From: CAXXOK01 sp964584315
GTDB taxonomy: Bacteria; Bacillota; Clostridia; Christensenellales; Aristaeellaceae
Length of the DNA stretch: 17,261 nt
Assembly: GCA_964584315.1 (NCBI GenBank)
Contig: CAZOZO010000056.1
Coordinates: 1 to 17,261 of the forward strand
Reading direction: 5' to 3'
The notes under the pieces are model-generated. The model was not told the origin of the DNA and did not search any database. It worked only from the letters and a program-made list of their open reading frames with translations. The stretch's first letter is position 1. Every line of letters begins with the position of its first letter. A program made the position numbers and the translations under genes. This document shows positions 15,033 to 17,261 of the stretch, piece after piece.

Positions 15033-16889
15033 ATGGATGATGTTAATTTGCTTGAGCTTATCGAGCACGTTGAAGCTCTGTGCATGCAAGAATCTTGGGC
15101 GCAAGCACTCATCGAGAGCGAAGAAATCATCAAACGCTGGCCGACCGACCCGATGGCTTTTTATATTCGTGGCAGGGCGAGATGGGGAAACAAAGATTAT
15201 ACAGGGGCACTGGAAGACTTGGATGCGGCACTGTTGAAAGACCCCAAGTTTCCGAAAGCACATCACTACCGTGGCAATGTACTTTCAGATTTGAAACGAT
15301 ATGAGGAAGCGCTGGTTTGCTACAATAGCGCGCTTCAAATCGACCCACAGTACGCCAATGCTCAGAACGGGAAAGGCAATGCGCTTCGCGCTTTGAGACG
15401 CTTGGAAGAAGCGCTGGTTTGCTACAACAGCGCGCTTCAGATCGACCCACAATTCGCATATGCATTGAACGGGAAAGGCAATGCACTTTCAGGTTTGAAA
15501 CGATATGAGGAAGCGCTGGTTTGCTACAACAGCGCGTTTCAGATCGACCCACAATACACATATGCATTGAACGGGAAAGGTAATGTGCTTTTTGGTTTAA
15601 AACGATATGAAGAAGCTCTGGATTGCTACAATAGAGCGCTTCTAGTCGACCCACAGTATTCAAATGCTTTGAACGGGAAAGGCAATGTTCTTTCGGATTT
15701 GAAACGATATGAGGAAGCACTGGATTGTTATAACAGCGCGATTAAAATCAATCCTGAGGAATTCTATTATTTAAACCGAGCGTTGTTATTTGAAGAACTC
15801 CATCAAACAGGGAATGCAATTCTTGATTATCGCAAGTGTCTTGAACTCGACCCGAGTTTTGCTGCTGCAAGAATAAGGTTGGATCGATTAGTTGCCAGTC
15901 CAGAAGACGCATCAGGCCAAGGAGAAGCTCCCATATCCTCTTTAAATGATGTTCGTAGTTCGAATAATAAAGTGGAAAATGCGCTACGCAGGTTTTTAGA
16001 TAGCATTGATCAAGCTAATAAATGGCCTAAAGAAGATGCGGAAGCGCCTTGGACGATACCACATGAACGCATTCGTCACCTTCACTCGCACCTTAATTGT
16101 TCTAAAATCTTTGCTGATTCCGAAGAGAAAAAGAACAGTTTTAAGCAGTTCACCACGTCCCAGACTATGCCGGATACTGGTGAAATCGAGTTTTTTGGGC
16201 TTCGCCGGTGGAACTCCTATACACCTATTATCGATAGTCAAGGGACGCATAGCCGAGGCGGAGGGTACTATTTGAGCCTTGGTAAAGACGGCATCGTGAT
16301 CGACCCCGGCTTTGATTTCATTGAGAATTTTATGGAGGCGGGTTTCAAATTCAGCCACATCAGCAAGGTTTTTGTCACCCACGCCCATAATGACCATGAC
16401 GCAGATCTGGAATCCATACTGACATTGCTCTACATATACAATAAAGACGCAAAGAACGAAATCGACAAGAATTTAGGAAAGGAGCTCACGGCTGATAATA
16501 TGCCAGCGTTGGCCTCCATGTCAGAAGAGGAGATTTATCAATACCTCGTACAAGAAAAGGGCAAACGCTATCAAGAACAGCGCAAAACAATCGACCTGTA
16601 CCTTTCTGCAAGCGCGTTCAAGAAACACGCCTCGCAGTTGAACATGAGCCGAAAAAGTGATTATCGAGTGCATGTGGTCGATCCGCATTATCAACCAATT
16701 CTATGTGAAAAGGGCATTGCTGTATCGGTGATACCTGCAAAGCATTATGATTTGATATCGGATTGCGATGCCATTGGGTTTATTTTTGAAACGGCAACGT
16801 ATGCTTTGGTGTATACAGGTGATACAGGCTTTACACCTTCGATTGCGGCTGCCTATCGAAAGATAAGAAGAAGCCGATCATTCTTTTAG
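15033..16889 (+). CDS. TPR-repeat protein fused to a metallo-beta-lactamase-fold hydrolase (5' part; frame broken at its end)
   Basis: A 618-residue reading frame. Residues about 10-282 form roughly eight tetratricopeptide repeats, for protein-protein contact; units at 79-248 are five near-identical 34-residue copies. After a linker, a metallo-beta-lactamase fold begins near residue 385. Metal-binding residues are HxHxDH (H450, H452, D454, H455), H571 in PAKHYD and D597 in YTGDTGF. The last ligand histidine is missing from this frame and appears in another frame downstream (16892-16894), so the protein ends early at 16889. I chose the ATG at 15033, which has GGAG ten bases upstream; a GTG at 15024 is too close to it. 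No signal peptide, so cytoplasmic. Base composition is far more A+T-rich than the neighbours, suggesting acquisition. Substrate unknown: the fold covers nucleases and other hydrolases, and a role in conflict or defence is only a guess. Confidence 0.85.
   Translation: MDDVNLLELIEHVEALCMQESWAQALIESEEIIKRWPTDPMAFYIRGRARWGNKDYTGALEDLDAALLKDPKFPKAHHYRGNVLSDLKRYEEALVCYNSALQIDPQYANAQNGKGNALRALRRLEEALVCYNSALQIDPQFAYALNGKGNALSGLKRYEEALVCYNSAFQIDPQYTYALNGKGNVLFGLKRYEEALDCYNRALLVDPQYSNALNGKGNVLSDLKRYEEALDCYNSAIKINPEEFYYLNRALLFEELHQTGNAILDYRKCLELDPSFAAARIRLDRLVASPEDASGQGEAPISSLNDVRSSNNKVENALRRFLDSIDQANKWPKEDAEAPWTIPHERIRHLHSHLNCSKIFADSEEKKNSFKQFTTSQTMPDTGEIEFFGLRRWNSYTPIIDSQGTHSRGGGYYLSLGKDGIVIDPGFDFIENFMEAGFKFSHISKVFVTHAHNDHDADLESILTLLYIYNKDAKNEIDKNLGKELTADNMPALASMSEEEIYQYLVQEKGKRYQEQRKTIDLYLSASAFKKHASQLNMSRKSDYRVHVVDPHYQPILCEKGIAVSVIPAKHYDLISDCDAIGFIFETATYALVYTGDTGFTPSIAAAYRKIRRSRSFF
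15267..15776 (+). repeat. Five tandem 102-bp TPR-coding units
   Basis: Five consecutive 102-base units, each coding 34 residues of the form GKGNxLxxLKRYEEALxCYNSALQIDPQYxxALN. Long stretches are nearly identical at the DNA level between units (for example the GAAGCGCTGGTTTGCTACAA block in units 1, 2 and 3). This indicates recent duplication or gene conversion, and copy number may vary between strains. Confidence 0.9.
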
Positions 16890-17261
16890 CTCATCTTGGC
16901 GGCTTTCAGGAATGTGAGAATGATTTTTGTCAGCAGCGGCTACAAGACGGACAAGCGTTTTACAGAGATCATTTAGGCAGAAACGGCTTGATTTGCCTTG
17001 TGGATGCTCTGAAGCCAAAATTTTGCATTCTATCTGAATTTGGTGAAGAGTTTGATGGAATGCGTGAGGATGTCTGCAAGCTGTTTGCGGATACTTTCGC
17101 TGATTTGAAAATTCCATTTATACCGGCAGACACAAACCTGCAAATCAACAATGCCTTGCTGATCAAAGCTATTGCTAGCATTGAAGAACCTGAAAGATGG
17201 AAGTATGTTCCCAATCATAATTTTATTGATTCTTGTGATGTCTGTTGTGCGTCTGTGCCTG
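16859..17261 (+). pseudogene. Continuation of the metallo-beta-lactamase domain in a shifted frame, cut by the window edge
   Basis: From 16859 a frame offset by -1 from the upstream gene stays open for 134 codons to the window end. It reads KDKKKPIILLAHLGGFQE and onwards, including FCILSEFGEEFDGM. The LAHLGG histidine (16892-16894) is the expected final metal ligand of the fold, directly after the TGDTGF motif of the upstream frame. There is no start codon or ribosome binding site at the junction, so this is the missing C-terminal part of the same gene, not a separate one. A single missing base in the A-rich stretch 16857-16873 would explain it. It may be a real inactivating mutation or a sequence error. 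Confidence 0.75.

Noticed and set aside
15267..15776. CRISPR array
   Set aside because: The regular 102-base periodicity is coding: it matches 34-residue TPR units in frame, without spacers.
16855..16890. Programmed -1 ribosomal frameshift site
   Set aside because: No X XXY YYZ slippery heptamer in the upstream frame and no obvious downstream stimulatory hairpin; an indel or sequence error is simpler.

Overview
The window comes from a GC-rich bacterial genome (roughly two-thirds G+C by eye over most of its length). It uses AGGAGG-type ribosome binding sites, consensus -35/-10 promoters and the order infC-rpmI-rplT behind a long attenuator-like leader. Together with lipoprotein and surface-sensor genes, this suggests a high-GC member of the Firmicutes/Clostridia, probably an anaerobe. 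The taxon is an inference and cannot be fixed from this sequence alone.

Region 1 (1-5171, minus strand) is a tight four-gene set. Read in transcription order it encodes a 712-residue lipoprotein, a small four-helix membrane protein, a 705-residue divergent tubulin/FtsZ-like GTPase, and an unrecognised gene cut by the window edge. Gene junctions overlap or are a few tens of bases apart. An outer-face lipoprotein, a membrane protein and a cytoplasmic tubulin-like protein in one operon suggest an envelope-associated cytoskeletal or membrane-remodelling apparatus. This is the best candidate here for an undescribed system.

Region 2 (5172-5635) has no credible gene. It is packed with short perfect hairpins, several capped by a GAA or TTC triloop, and looks like a dispersed repeat island.

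Region 3 (5636-12855, minus strand) is a two-gene signalling operon. The first gene is a very large membrane-bound c-di-GMP protein (multi-TM sensor, PAS, GGDEF, REC, degenerate GGDEF, EAL, PAS-like). The second, whose start overlaps its end, is a hybrid histidine kinase with a periplasmic solute-binding-type sensor and a C-terminal receiver. A TTGCTT-17-TATAAT promoter precedes them.

Region 4 (13274-14912, plus strand) is the translation operon infC-rpmI-rplT. It has a near-consensus promoter, a structured leader ending in a terminator-like hairpin (L20-leader-like), a strong hairpin between infC and rpmI, and a textbook terminator after rplT.

Region 5 (14943-17261, plus strand) is compositionally different (much more A+T). 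After a TTGACA-16-TATAAT promoter it carries one gene for a TPR-repeat protein fused to a metallo-beta-lactamase-fold hydrolase. Its reading frame breaks at about 16860 and continues in another frame to the window edge. This looks like an acquired accessory gene that is either frameshifted or affected by a sequence error.
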